64,000 bases of DNA, from assembly GCA_017513195.1 (NCBI GenBank), contig JAFXGM010000013.1, forward strand, positions 103,416-167,415. Direction: 5' to 3'. The notes beneath the pieces were generated by a model. It was not told where the DNA came from. It saw only the letters and a list, made by a program, of their open reading frames with translations, and made no database searches. This document shows, one piece after another, positions 8,277 to 16,548 of the stretch. The position numbers and the translations under genes were made by a program. Source of the DNA: Clostridia bacterium. Lineage in GTDB: Bacteria > Bacillota > Clostridia > Oscillospirales > Acutalibacteraceae. Numbering within the stretch: the stretch's first letter is position 1; each line of letters opens with the position of its first letter.

Positions 8277-9752
8277 ATTTCTCTCTTTTGTTAACTTTTT
8301 AAGCAATTTTGCGTTATCGGGATTTATATCATCACCCTTTACTCGCCAAGTCCAATTATCATCTATCGTGCCGGGTGTGTTCATTCGCGCTGATGAGTCA
8401 AGGCATAATACGTCTTGCATAGGAATAATACAAAGCATCGAATTAGATTTTGATAACGCGCGTATCATATCATGCGCAATACAACCCGTATTATTTCTTA
8501 TAAGGGTATTGAAAATAACGCGTTCTTTTGTGGACGCCTTATTATACCAACCAAGCGCAGTATCGTTATCGTGGGTGCCGGTATAGCATACACAGTTATA
8601 CGGATAGTTTTGCGGCAAATACATATTTTGCATATCACCCGTAAAGCCAAACTGCAAAATTTTCATATTAGGGAAATCGGTATGCTTTAAAAGTTCTATT
8701 ACCGGCGGGTCCTCTTCGCCGCCCAGGTCCTCGGCAATTATATTTATATCTCCCATTTCCTCTCGTATCTTATCCCAAAACGCCGTACCCTCACCTGCTA
8801 CCCACTCACCCTCGGTAGCACTTTTGCCTAAAGGTATTTGATAATAGTTTGCAAAGGCTCTAAAATGGTCTATGCGTATTACGTCATACATATCTTTGCA
8901 AAACGCAAGTCGTCTTTTCCACCAGCGGTATTCGTTTTCTTGCATATTTTGCCAGTTGTATATCGGGTTGCCCCACAGTTGACCACTATGCGAAAATATA
9001 TCGGGCGGAACTCCTGCTACAATACTGGGTGTAAAATCGCGGTCAAGCATAAAATCATCGGGGTTGCCCCACACATCCGCACTGTCGGGCGACACGTAAA
9101 AAGGTATGTCACCAATAATTTTAACGCCGTTATTGTTAGCATAGCGCTTTAACTCATAATACTGGCAAAAGAAAAAATACTGTGCTATTTTGTAAAATTC
9201 AATTTCACATTGGTATTTTCTCTTGAAACCGTTTATAAACTCGGGCACCTTGTATTTAAAACCCTCGGGCAAATCAGACATATTATTTGCTTTATATACG
9301 CAAAATGCTGCTTCAAAAAGTGCATAATCGTCAAGCCAAAATTCATTTTCACTTAAAAAGCTTTTATAATTTTTATTATTTGTATCAAAGTTTTGCGCCG
9401 CTTTTTTAATTATCGGAATTTTAAATCGGCGCACCGTGTCATAATCCACATTTTGTGTAAATTCAAAGTCTTGTATATCACTTTTTTGAAGCAGCCCGTC
9501 ACGCAATAGAAAATCTATATCTATATAAAGCATCTCGCCCGCAAACGTGCTTGGTGATTTATATGGTGAATTACCCTCACCCAATGGGCAAAGCGGCAGT
9601 ATCTGCCAAAAGTGTTGATTAGCCTCGCGCAAAAAATCTACAAGCTCATACGCTTTTACCCCAAAGCTACCTATGCCATAGCCAGAAGGCAGTGACGATA
9701 CGCTAAGCAACACGCCGCTATATCTTCTTTCGTTTTTATCCCTTAACTGCAC
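8274..9752 (-). CDS. malQ: 4-alpha-glucanotransferase (amylomaltase, GH77)
   Basis: A 492-residue GH77 enzyme that disproportionates maltodextrins by moving alpha-1,4-glucan segments. Recognisable family features include SSLPSGYGIGSFG at the N-terminus, WQILPLCPLG, SPYKSPSTFAG, GDIPFYVSPDSADVWGNP, the VIRIDHFRAF nucleophile region, IIAEDLG with the acid/base glutamate, and the YTGTHDNDT motif. The start is GTG 9752, preceded by GGGAG at a good distance; it overlaps the end of the permease gene by 17 bases in another frame. It closes a sugar-transport operon, so the transported substrate is probably a maltodextrin or related glucan. Confidence 0.93.
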   Translation of the reverse strand: MQLRDKNERRYSGVLLSVSSLPSGYGIGSFGVKAYELVDFLREANQHFWQILPLCPLGEGNSPYKSPSTFAGEMLYIDIDFLLRDGLLQKSDIQDFEFTQNVDYDTVRRFKIPIIKKAAQNFDTNNKNYKSFLSENEFWLDDYALFEAAFCVYKANNMSDLPEGFKYKVPEFINGFKRKYQCEIEFYKIAQYFFFCQYYELKRYANNNGVKIIGDIPFYVSPDSADVWGNPDDFMLDRDFTPSIVAGVPPDIFSHSGQLWGNPIYNWQNMQENEYRWWKRRLAFCKDMYDVIRIDHFRAFANYYQIPLGKSATEGEWVAGEGTAFWDKIREEMGDINIIAEDLGGEEDPPVIELLKHTDFPNMKILQFGFTGDMQNMYLPQNYPYNCVCYTGTHDNDTALGWYNKASTKERVIFNTLIRNNTGCIAHDMIRALSKSNSMLCIIPMQDVLCLDSSARMNTPGTIDDNWTWRVKGDDINPDNAKLLKKLTKERN

Positions 9753-10569
9753 CGGCTGCCACTCCCTTTATGATATATTTTTGGCAAGCCAGATAAAAAA
9801 TTACTACCGGCAAAATACTCAGCACCAGCATTGCCATCATAGCGCCCATATCTACCGAGCCGTAACCACCCTTTAGATATTGCACCGCAATCGGTATGGT
9901 TTTGTAGTCGCTACCTATTACAAGGTATGGTAACAAATAGTCGTTCCACACCCACATAGTATTAAGAATTGCAACGGTTATAGCGGTAGGCTTTAGTATT
10001 GGAAACACCACGTGCCAAAAGGTTTGCAGGCGGTTACAGCCGTCTATTATTGCGGCTTCCTCAAGGCTTATCGGTATTGATTTTACAAATCCCGAAAAGA
10101 TAAACACCGAAAGCCCCGCACCAAAGCCAAGATATATGAATATTAGTCCCACAGGGTTATCGAGTCGTAACACGTTTGCCATTTTTGACATAGTAAACAT
10201 AACCATCTGAAACGGCACAATCATCGAAAAGACAAACAAATAATATAGTAAGCTGTTAAACCGCGTTTTTATCCTTGTGATATACCAAGCAGTCATAGAG
10301 GTAAACAAAACTATTACGGCAACCGAACAAACAGTAATAAACAGCGACCAAAAAAGTGCCGACAAAAAACCTGTGTCATTAATGCCGCTTATATAGTTTT
10401 CTATACCCACAAAGGTTTCCCTGTTTGGAAGCACAAAGGGTGTTTGACTGATTGAAAACTTGTCTTTAAATGAATTTACAATAACCGTGACAATAGGTAT
10501 TAAAAAAACAACACTTAAAGCAAGCAACAAAATAAAGATTAAAACGTTTGAGAATTTTATTTTTTTCAT
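9736..10569 (-). CDS. Sugar ABC transporter permease, MalG/LacG type
   Basis: A 277-residue integral membrane permease with about six predicted hydrophobic segments. The cytoplasmic EAA loop is clear (EEAAIIDGCNRLQTFWHVVFPILKP region) and marks docking to an ABC ATPase. It carries a short N-terminal cytoplasmic tail before the first membrane span. It shares one base (TGATG) with the upstream permease gene and overlaps malQ. Together with the MalF-like permease and lipoprotein it forms a CUT1-type carbohydrate importer. No ATPase gene is nearby, so a shared MsmK-like subunit encoded elsewhere is expected. Confidence 0.92.
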   Translation of the reverse strand: MKKIKFSNVLIFILLLALSVVFLIPIVTVIVNSFKDKFSISQTPFVLPNRETFVGIENYISGINDTGFLSALFWSLFITVCSVAVIVLFTSMTAWYITRIKTRFNSLLYYLFVFSMIVPFQMVMFTMSKMANVLRLDNPVGLIFIYLGFGAGLSVFIFSGFVKSIPISLEEAAIIDGCNRLQTFWHVVFPILKPTAITVAILNTMWVWNDYLLPYLVIGSDYKTIPIAVQYLKGGYGSVDMGAMMAMLVLSILPVVIFYLACQKYIIKGVAAGAVKG

Positions 10570-11414
10570 CAGTTTTCAACCTCTCGGCTTCTTGTAAGAT
10601 ACAGCTGCATTAGCGCCACAACTGCAACTAATACAAAAAACACAACCGCCTTGGCTTGACCTACACCCTCGTAACCGACTCTACCATAGAAGGTGTTATA
10701 AATGTCAAGTGCTAACATTTGCGTCTGTTTTGACGGTGCGCCTGCGGTAAGCGCTAAATTTTGGTCAAACAGCTTAAACGAATTTGTGATGGTAAGAAAT
10801 AGACAAATAGTAATTGACGGCATAACCGATGGAATTATAATGCTGCGCAGTATCCTAAAAGGCGATGCGCCGTCAACGCGTGCCGCCTCTAATATAGCGT
10901 TTGAAATATTTTGAATTCCTGCGATGTAAATTATCATCATATAACCTATCATCTGCCAACTGCTAAGTGCCACAAGTCCCCAATAACCAAAGCTTGAGTT
11001 AGATATAATAGAATAGCCGTAATTAAACAAAATACCGTTAATTATAAGCTGCCATATATAGCCGAGCACTATACCACCGATAAGATTTGGCATAAAAAAC
11101 ACCGTGCGAAAAAGATTGGTTCCCCTTATTCGCTTGGTTAGCATCAGCGCCAGCAAAAACGCTATCACGTTTATTAAAATTACAGCTACAAAGGTAAACT
11201 TTACGGTAAACCATAATGCATTTATAAAATCGCCGTTATCGCTAAATGCCCGTATATAATTTTGAATTCCTACAAATCGTGCGTCACTTACCGTTCTGAA
11301 TTCACAAAACGATAAATATAGTCCCATAAAAAACGGTATTAAAAATGCTATGCTAAAGGCTGCAAGGGTTGGCATCACAAATACGATAAACCATCGCTTT
11401 GATGCTTTTCTCAC
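10569..11414 (-). CDS. Sugar ABC transporter permease, MalF/LacF type
   Basis: A 281-residue membrane permease of the CUT1 family with six predicted spans and an EAA loop (LEAARVDGASPFRILRSIIIPSV region). The GTG start at 11414 overlaps the stop of the binding-protein gene by four bases, indicating coupled translation. It is expected to pair with the MalG-like permease at 9736-10569 to form the translocation pore. Confidence 0.92.
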   Translation of the reverse strand: MRKASKRWFIVFVMPTLAAFSIAFLIPFFMGLYLSFCEFRTVSDARFVGIQNYIRAFSDNGDFINALWFTVKFTFVAVILINVIAFLLALMLTKRIRGTNLFRTVFFMPNLIGGIVLGYIWQLIINGILFNYGYSIISNSSFGYWGLVALSSWQMIGYMMIIYIAGIQNISNAILEAARVDGASPFRILRSIIIPSVMPSITICLFLTITNSFKLFDQNLALTAGAPSKQTQMLALDIYNTFYGRVGYEGVGQAKAVVFFVLVAVVALMQLYLTRSREVEN

Positions 11415-12757
11415 TTGCGCTCACTCTTCCACATAGATTTTACCTTTTGCTCTACGTCTTCATACTTATTGTTACCCTGAACGTACTGGAGCAGACTACC
11501 GCCTACCTCTGTTTTGAACACGTCGCTTGGGAAGGAAGTAAAAATCCAAGGAACAGTCTGCTTTGTTTCATCGTTCATATAACGTACAACCTCACGCGCA
11601 AGTGGGTCTTTTGGTAACTCATCATCACTAAAGCTGTTAAACGGCGTAATAAAGTCAAGTTTGTTGGTAACATAATCTTTTCCCGTTTTGCTGGTAAATA
11701 ACCAGTTTAAAAAGTCGAGAGATTTCTTTTGCTGGTCCTCGGTGGCATTTTTATTTATTGCAAAATAGTTTTCGGTGCCTATACAAAGGCCCTGCTTTTC
11801 TTCGCCGTCAATTCCGGTGTAAAGCGGTAAAAATTTTATATCATTTTCATTTACGGTGTTACCCTTTACATCCTTAATTTGTGACCATGCCCAGTTACCG
11901 TTTTGCACCATAGCAACAGACCCGAGCGCAAACTCTGCCATAGAATCACTTGTAGATTTAGAACCTAAAATGCCTTTTTCACTTATTGAGTTATTAATAT
12001 AAAGGTCAAATAAATTACGATAATTTTTAGAGTATCTAAAGGCAATCTCTTTAGCATTTAGTCCTGCAATTGTGGGGTCCTTATAATCCTCACTACCCAT
12101 AAATTCGTAATAAAGCGGCACGTTAAGCAAATGTGTCTGCCAACGCCAATCCTCACCTGCCGATAAAGAGGTAGATGCAAAAACGCCCCTTATTCCAAGC
12201 TCGTTTTTGTGGGCGGTCATATCCTCTACTACCGATTTAAGTGTTTCAAAATTTATAATCTCATCGGCAGATTTAATGGTTGTAGCGCGGTTTTTAAGTG
12301 CAAAATACTTCTTCATAATAGCGTTATTATATATAATGCCATAACCCTCTACAACGTAAGGAACGGCATAAATGCCATTGCCATCGCTTCCTTTTATTGC
12401 AAGGCTTTGGTCGCTGAGCAGCTTTGCAAAATCGCTGTTTTCAATATTAAGACAATAATCCTTCCAAGACTGATAACCAATAGGTCCGTTCACCTGAAAT
12501 ATTGTAGGGGCGCTTGACTTTGCAATTTCAGATTTTAGTGTTTGCTCATAAGTGTTTGCGGCAGCGGTTACCACCTTTACCGAAACGCCTGTTTCCTGCT
12601 CATATTTTTTTGCAATTTCTCTGTACACGTCAGCCGATTCGGGCTTGAAGTTTAAAAAATAAACCTCATTACTGCCGTTGTCACCACAACCGGCAAGCAT
12701 CATTAACGAAAAGACGATAATCACGCTTAAAATCAAAGATATAATTTTTTTAGACAT
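11411..12757 (-). CDS. Extracellular sugar-binding lipoprotein of ABC transporter
   Basis: A 448-residue solute-binding protein. The first 23 residues are a lipoprotein signal with LAGC lipobox (Cys24), so the mature protein is anchored outside the membrane. The rest fits the family 1 carbohydrate-binding fold, including YEQETGVSVKVVT, GIYAVPYVVEGYG and MVQNGNWAWSQIKD, the last typical of the sugar-contacting region. AAAGGAGG precedes the ATG. It heads the minus-strand operon with two permeases and malQ. Maltodextrin is the likely substrate because of malQ, but the specificity cannot be fixed by reading. Confidence 0.92.
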   Translation of the reverse strand: MSKKIISLILSVIIVFSLMMLAGCGDNGSNEVYFLNFKPESADVYREIAKKYEQETGVSVKVVTAAANTYEQTLKSEIAKSSAPTIFQVNGPIGYQSWKDYCLNIENSDFAKLLSDQSLAIKGSDGNGIYAVPYVVEGYGIIYNNAIMKKYFALKNRATTIKSADEIINFETLKSVVEDMTAHKNELGIRGVFASTSLSAGEDWRWQTHLLNVPLYYEFMGSEDYKDPTIAGLNAKEIAFRYSKNYRNLFDLYINNSISEKGILGSKSTSDSMAEFALGSVAMVQNGNWAWSQIKDVKGNTVNENDIKFLPLYTGIDGEEKQGLCIGTENYFAINKNATEDQQKKSLDFLNWLFTSKTGKDYVTNKLDFITPFNSFSDDELPKDPLAREVVRYMNDETKQTVPWIFTSFPSDVFKTEVGGSLLQYVQGNNKYEDVEQKVKSMWKSERK

Positions 12758-12824
12758 AAAAAATCCTCCTTTTTAATACTGATAATATCTTTGCCGAAAT
12801 TTTTACAAATAATACAAAAATTTA

Positions 12825-12859
12825 AAAACCCGATTGTTATAAACTCACAATAGGGTTTT
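12825..12859. repeat. Inverted repeat between divergent sugar-transport and parA-like operons
   Basis: AAAACCC-G-ATTGT and ACAAT-A-GGGTTTT form an imperfect palindrome around a nine-base centre (one internal mismatch). On the minus strand the right arm runs into TAAATTTTT, as a terminator would, yet nothing is transcribed toward it from the plus side. It abuts the -35 box of the parA-like promoter by two bases. It may be an operator for one or both divergent genes, or a barrier to antisense transcription. Confidence 0.5.
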
Positions 12860-12861
12860 AA

Positions 12862-12890
12862 TTGACATTACTGTTTTAAAACTATATAAT
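12862..12890 (+). promoter_or_regulatory. Sigma-A-type promoter of the parA-like operon
   Basis: Consensus -35 TTGACA (12862-12867) and consensus -10 TATAAT (12885-12890), separated by exactly 17 bases. Transcription would start near 12897, about 20 bases before the TTG start. This is the best-matching promoter in the window, so the operon should be strongly expressed unless repressed. Confidence 0.88.
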
Positions 12891-12917
12891 GTATACATAT
12901 AAAGGAGTGTGTTTGCC

Positions 12918-13706
12918 TTGAAAACTAAAACTATTTGTTTTGCCAATAACAAGGGCGGCAGTGGTAAATCCACCACCTGCTGTAACGTTGGTTTCGAGCT
13001 TTCTAAAATGGGTTATCGCGTACTAATGATTGACGGCGATATGCAGATGAATTTGTCATTGTCACTTTTTGGCGAGGATGAAGTGCTCCACTCTGCTCAA
13101 AGCGGTAACAATATATATACCGCTATAACACAGCAAGCCGATATATGTGATTACATAACACCTACCAAATATGAAAATTTAGATATGGTTTTGTCCTCAA
13201 GTCTTATGAGTAATATCGAATTTGACCTGTTTTCAAAATGGCAACGCGAGCTAATACTTAAAAACTGTCTTGCATCGGTTAAAGACAGCGGCAAGTATGA
13301 CTTTATTCTTATGGACGCTCCCCCTACCTTGGGCGGTTGGGTTATGAATATGCTTTGCGCGTCGGATTACCTTGTAATTCCCGTAGAGGCAAGCCCGTGG
13401 GGACTGTTTGGTCTTGCAAATATGTTTGAGTTTTTTGCAACAGTAAAGCAAATCAATTCTGACATCTCACTTTTAGGTGTTGCAATAACAAAGGTTGACA
13501 CACGCAAAAATTACTTTAAACAAACGGTTGACGCTTTACAAAACACCGATGGCGTTCACATGTTCCAAAACTATATTCGTACTGACAGTAGTATAGAATG
13601 GGCGCAGGATGCTTCACTGCCGGTAGCGGTGTATAAGCCGTCTGCCAGAAGTGCTAAAGAATACAAAGCTCTCACACAGGAGGTTGTTTCACTTGTCAAT
13701 AGGTAA
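12918..13706 (+). CDS. ParA/Soj-family ATPase (orphan)
   Basis: A 262-residue deviant Walker-A ATPase of the ParA/MinD superfamily. The NKGGSGKSTT P-loop with its signature lysine lies near the N-terminus, followed by VLMIDGDMQMN and YDFILMDAPPT (Walker B). Such proteins form ATP-dependent dimers on DNA or membranes and position plasmids, chromosomes or other cargo. I prefer TTG 12918 because GGAG lies 10 bases upstream; the in-frame GTG at 12909 is only one base from that site. It overlaps a small ParB-like gene by 14 bases. The context (ThrH, sugar transporter) does not look like the chromosomal soj-spo0J locus, so cargo is unknown. Confidence 0.87.
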   Translation: MKTKTICFANNKGGSGKSTTCCNVGFELSKMGYRVLMIDGDMQMNLSLSLFGEDEVLHSAQSGNNIYTAITQQADICDYITPTKYENLDMVLSSSLMSNIEFDLFSKWQRELILKNCLASVKDSGKYDFILMDAPPTLGGWVMNMLCASDYLVIPVEASPWGLFGLANMFEFFATVKQINSDISLLGVAITKVDTRKNYFKQTVDALQNTDGVHMFQNYIRTDSSIEWAQDASLPVAVYKPSARSAKEYKALTQEVVSLVNR

Positions 13707-14172
13707 AAACAGTATTGCCCGTGCGGTAAATGCAACGGCAAATCAAAAAACTACCACCACAAACGATAATGTAATAACAAAGTTTTCACTTGATAAAATT
13801 GGTCTATTGTCGGTAGCAAAAGTGCCCGACGACATCGACAACGTAAAATCAAGCGTTTCGAAACGCGGTGTGCTTTGCCCCGTTATAGTGGCAGCTACAC
13901 CAAAGGGTGAGGTTTGGCTTGTTGATGGCTATCGCAGATATTATGCCGCAAAAGAGCTTTCTGTGTTGCAAATTAACGCAGTAGTTATAAACGCCCAAAA
14001 CAAGTCTGAGGCTAACCGCCTTTATACCGAGCTTTCAAAAACAAAGTCGGTTATTAAAGAAACAATTATCAAGGAAACCATTGTTAAAGAAAGTGTTACC
14101 ACCGACATTCACGAGGAGAAATTCCGTGTTCTTCACGTAAAAGACCACGATTTACCCGTACATCTACTATAA
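13693..14172 (+). CDS. ParB/Srx-fold domain protein without HTH (ParA partner)
   Basis: A 159-residue protein with a recognisable ParB N-terminal nuclease/CTPase-type fold: RGVLCPVIVA, then WLVDGYRRYYAAKEL, which corresponds to the DGxRRxxA motif. The helix-turn-helix and dimerisation domains of full ParB proteins are absent; instead there is a lysine/glutamate/isoleucine-rich repeat (IKETIIKETIVKE). The TTG start at 13693 is supported by AGGAGG nine bases upstream and lies inside the end of the ParA gene. It probably acts with the ParA-like ATPase, but it cannot read parS as classical ParB does. Confidence 0.75.
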   Translation: MSIGKNSIARAVNATANQKTTTTNDNVITKFSLDKIGLLSVAKVPDDIDNVKSSVSKRGVLCPVIVAATPKGEVWLVDGYRRYYAAKELSVLQINAVVINAQNKSEANRLYTELSKTKSVIKETIIKETIVKESVTTDIHEEKFRVLHVKDHDLPVHLL

Positions 14173-14187
14173 TATAGGAGTTAAAAT

Positions 14188-14787
14188 ATGAACGTAGTAT
14201 GTTTAGATATGGAGGGCGTATTAGTCCCTGAAATTTGGATTGCCTTTGCAAACGAGGTAGGTATCCCCGAATTGAAGCGCACCACCCGTGACGAGCCCGA
14301 TTATGATAAGCTTATGCAATATCGCCTTAACATTTTAAAAGAACACAATTTAGGCCTTAACGAAATTCAGGCAGTTATCGAAAAAATTGACGTTATGGAA
14401 GGCGCAAAAGAATTTTTAGACGAGCTTAGAAGTGTTACGCAAGTAATAATTTTAAGTGACACCTTTGAACAGTTTGCAGCTCCACTTATGAAAAAGCTTG
14501 GAATGCCAACTATTTTTTGCAATACGTTAGAGGTAGCTTCAAACGGTGAAATCACCGGCTACAAAATGCGCTGTGAAAAATCAAAGCTTACCACCGTTAA
14601 GGCGCTTCAGTCTTGCGGTTTCCAGACTATTGCCGCAGGCGACAGCTTTAACGACCTTGGTATGATTATGGCAAGCAAGGCGGGCTTTTTGTTTAAGTCT
14701 ACCGAACAAATTAAAAAGGACTACCCCGAGCTTCCGGCCTTTGAAGAATATGACGAATTGCTAACGGCTATAAAATCAGTATTATAA
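14188..14787 (+). CDS. thrH: ThrH-type phosphoserine phosphatase / homoserine phosphotransferase
   Basis: A 199-residue HAD-superfamily enzyme. It matches ThrH along its length: DMEGVLVPEIWIAFA with the nucleophile aspartate, TTRDEPDYDKLM, VIILSDTFEQF, and the AAGDSFNDLGM metal site. ThrH dephosphorylates phosphoserine and can pass the phosphate to homoserine, linking serine and threonine synthesis; this is known for the Pseudomonas enzyme. A ribosome site (TAGGAG) lies 9 bases upstream. It follows the ParB-like gene by 15 bases and so is probably co-transcribed with it, an odd combination with no obvious functional link. Confidence 0.88.
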   Translation: MNVVCLDMEGVLVPEIWIAFANEVGIPELKRTTRDEPDYDKLMQYRLNILKEHNLGLNEIQAVIEKIDVMEGAKEFLDELRSVTQVIILSDTFEQFAAPLMKKLGMPTIFCNTLEVASNGEITGYKMRCEKSKLTTVKALQSCGFQTIAAGDSFNDLGMIMASKAGFLFKSTEQIKKDYPELPAFEEYDELLTAIKSVL

Positions 14788-14793
14788 AATGGT

Positions 14794-14827
14794 CTTGGGC
14801 ACAATCCGCCTTTGGATTGCGCCCAAG
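14794..14827 (+). terminator. Probable terminator after thrH
   Basis: Stem CTTGGGC-A-CAATCC pairs with GGATTG-C-GCCCAAG (one mismatch) around a six-base loop, followed by TAATCTTTT. The T run is short, so efficiency may be partial. Confidence 0.6.
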
Positions 14828-14840
14828 TAATCTTTTAACA

Positions 14841-14912
14841 CTATGCCGTTTAGTATAAAATACCGTCGGCTTATTCAAGGCGATTGCCCTGACATCAGTA
14901 TTTTATACATAG
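14841..14912 (+). repeat. Nested inverted repeat upstream of the M24 peptidase gene
   Basis: GTATAAAATAC (14853-14863) and GTATTTTATAC (14898-14908) are perfect complements of 11 bases. Outer CTATG (14841-14845) can pair with CATAG (14908-14912, sharing one base with the arm), and inside lies an imperfect TCAAGGC/GCCCTGA hairpin. If transcribed it would be a branched structure in the leader of the gene at 14998. Its function is unknown; it could also be an operator or part of the preceding termination region. Confidence 0.5.
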
Positions 14913-14997
14913 CACGGATTATTCCGTTATTAAAATTATACTGCTTAAATTTAAAATAAATTACTCTTTTGTGTAAACAAATTTTTAAGGTGATAAG

Positions 14998-16068
14998 ATG
15001 ATAAAGGAACGAATTTTAAATTTACAAGAAATTCTAAAAGACGATGAAGCCTTTTTGGTATCAAGCGGCTCAAATCGATTTTATTTAACCGGCTTTAATT
15101 CAAGTGCAGGTAGCGTTTTGGTAACAAAAGACAGCGCCATTTTCTTTATAGATTTCAGATATTTTGAAAAGGCAAAACAAACGGTAAGCAGTTGTGACGT
15201 TGTGCTTTATGACAAGGGTGACAAAGGCATTTACGAGTTTTGCAATGGAAAAAACATTAAAACCATTTTTGTAGAGGCCACACACACACCGCTTACGCAA
15301 CATAAGTATTTGAGCGAATTGTTTGAAGGTATAAACATCTCTACCGATAATATTTTGGATTTAAACTTGAACAAAATGCGCGCTGTTAAATCAAAAACAG
15401 AATTAGAATATATAAAACAAGCACAAAATCTCACCGAGCAGACGCTTGACTATATTCTACCACGTATTGCCGTCGGTAGAACCGAGCGCGAAATAATGCT
15501 TGATATGGAATTTTTTATGCGCGGTCTTGGTGCTACCGGTGTATCGTTTGATTTTATTGTAGTATCGGGTAAAAATTCTTCGCTACCACATGGCGTGCCA
15601 ACCGATAAAAGGATTGAAAACGGTGACTTTATTACAATGGATTTTGGCGGAATTGTTGGTGGCTACTGTAGCGATATGACACGTACCGTGGCTATTGGCG
15701 GTATCACCGACGAACAAAAAAAGGTGTATGACACTACGCTTAAAGCACAGCTTGCTGCAATAGATGCAATAAAAGCAGGTGCCGTTTGCGGTGATATTGA
15801 TAAAATTGCCCGCGATATAATTTATGATGCAGGCTACAAGGGCTGCTTTGGTCACGCACTCGGTCATTCAGTAGGTATCGACGTTCACGAATCCCCCAAT
15901 TTAAGCCCAAACAATAAAGCGGTTTTAGAGGTTGGAAACATTGTTACCGTAGAGCCCGGAATTTACCTTGAAAATAAATTCGGTGTTAGAATAGAAGATA
16001 TGGTTTATGTCACAAAAGATGGTTGTATTAACTTAACCAGCAGCAATAAAGAACTTATTATATTGTAA
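14998..16068 (+). CDS. pepP: M24-family Xaa-Pro aminopeptidase/dipeptidase
   Basis: A 356-residue cytoplasmic metallopeptidase that removes residues next to proline. It has a creatinase-like N-terminal domain (residues about 1-125) and a pita-bread catalytic domain. Metal ligands can be read in MDFGGIVGGYCSDMTRT (two Asp), FGHALGHSVGIDVHE (His), VEPGIYLE (Glu) and GVRIEDM (Glu). AAGGTGAT precedes the ATG. It stands alone between two terminators. PepP and PepQ cannot be told apart with certainty by eye; the length fits the short 350-360-residue clostridial aminopeptidase type. Confidence 0.9.
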   Translation: MIKERILNLQEILKDDEAFLVSSGSNRFYLTGFNSSAGSVLVTKDSAIFFIDFRYFEKAKQTVSSCDVVLYDKGDKGIYEFCNGKNIKTIFVEATHTPLTQHKYLSELFEGINISTDNILDLNLNKMRAVKSKTELEYIKQAQNLTEQTLDYILPRIAVGRTEREIMLDMEFFMRGLGATGVSFDFIVVSGKNSSLPHGVPTDKRIENGDFITMDFGGIVGGYCSDMTRTVAIGGITDEQKKVYDTTLKAQLAAIDAIKAGAVCGDIDKIARDIIYDAGYKGCFGHALGHSVGIDVHESPNLSPNNKAVLEVGNIVTVEPGIYLENKFGVRIEDMVYVTKDGCINLTSSNKELIIL

Positions 16069-16071
16069 AAA

Positions 16072-16107
16072 AAATTCCTTACAAAGAAATTTCTTTGTAA
16101 GGAATTT
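16072..16107. terminator. Bidirectional terminator between pepP and a lipoprotein gene
   Basis: A perfect 36-base palindrome, with halves ending in ...ACAAAGAAA and TTTCTTTGT..., flanked by A-rich sequence on the left and T-rich on the right. It lies four bases after the pepP stop and six before the stop of the convergent gene, so it serves both. Confidence 0.9.
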
Positions 16108-16112
16108 TAATT

Positions 16113-16535
16113 TTAGCCTTCATAAGATTCGTAAAGCTTAACTAAATCTATGTATGCTTGACGTCCATTTTTTACTGTATATAAATTTTCAAATTCTTCG
16201 CCCAAGCAGCAGGAACCGTTTTCATAAATAGAAAATATTATTAAAGTGGAATAATCCTCATTATAAAAACGCAAATAAAGATATGCCGCATCCAATTCGC
16301 CCTCTTGGTCGGTGTTAATTTCAAGAGAATCGAACTTTTCAAACAGCTTTTTAGCAAATACAGGATCATTAATATTTTTTTTATAATGTTCGCCACCGAT
16401 AAAGTCGTTGATATAAACACCAGCAGGCTCAAAATTATCATAGTCGGGGTAGATTACCTCTTGGCTGCAACCGACAGCACAAAAAGCAATACATATAACC
16501 ATTATTAAAGCAATCGATTTTTTAAAAATATTCAT
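16113..16535 (-). CDS. Small lipoprotein of unknown function
   Basis: A 140-residue protein with a hydrophobic signal and a lipobox ending AVGC (Cys23), so it should be lipid-anchored outside the cell. The mature part is acidic and tyrosine-rich, with an EGELDAAYLYLRFYNED strand region that reads like a small beta-sandwich domain. I recognise no family. The ATG lies 13 bases downstream of the end of the glycosyltransferase gene and an AGAAAGGAC ribosome site covers the junction, so it is probably co-transcribed with it. Confidence 0.7.
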   Translation of the reverse strand: MNIFKKSIALIMVICIAFCAVGCSQEVIYPDYDNFEPAGVYINDFIGGEHYKKNINDPVFAKKLFEKFDSLEINTDQEGELDAAYLYLRFYNEDYSTLIIFSIYENGSCCLGEEFENLYTVKNGRQAYIDLVKLYESYEG

Positions 16536-16548
16536 TTGTTAGTCCTTT

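Noticed and set aside
13685-13700. TGTTTCAC followed by TTGTCAAT, resembling half of a parS site, at the parA-parB overlap
   Set aside because: Only the first half matches the TGTTTCACGTGAAACA consensus, the second half does not, and the segment is explained by coding sequence and the ParB-like start.
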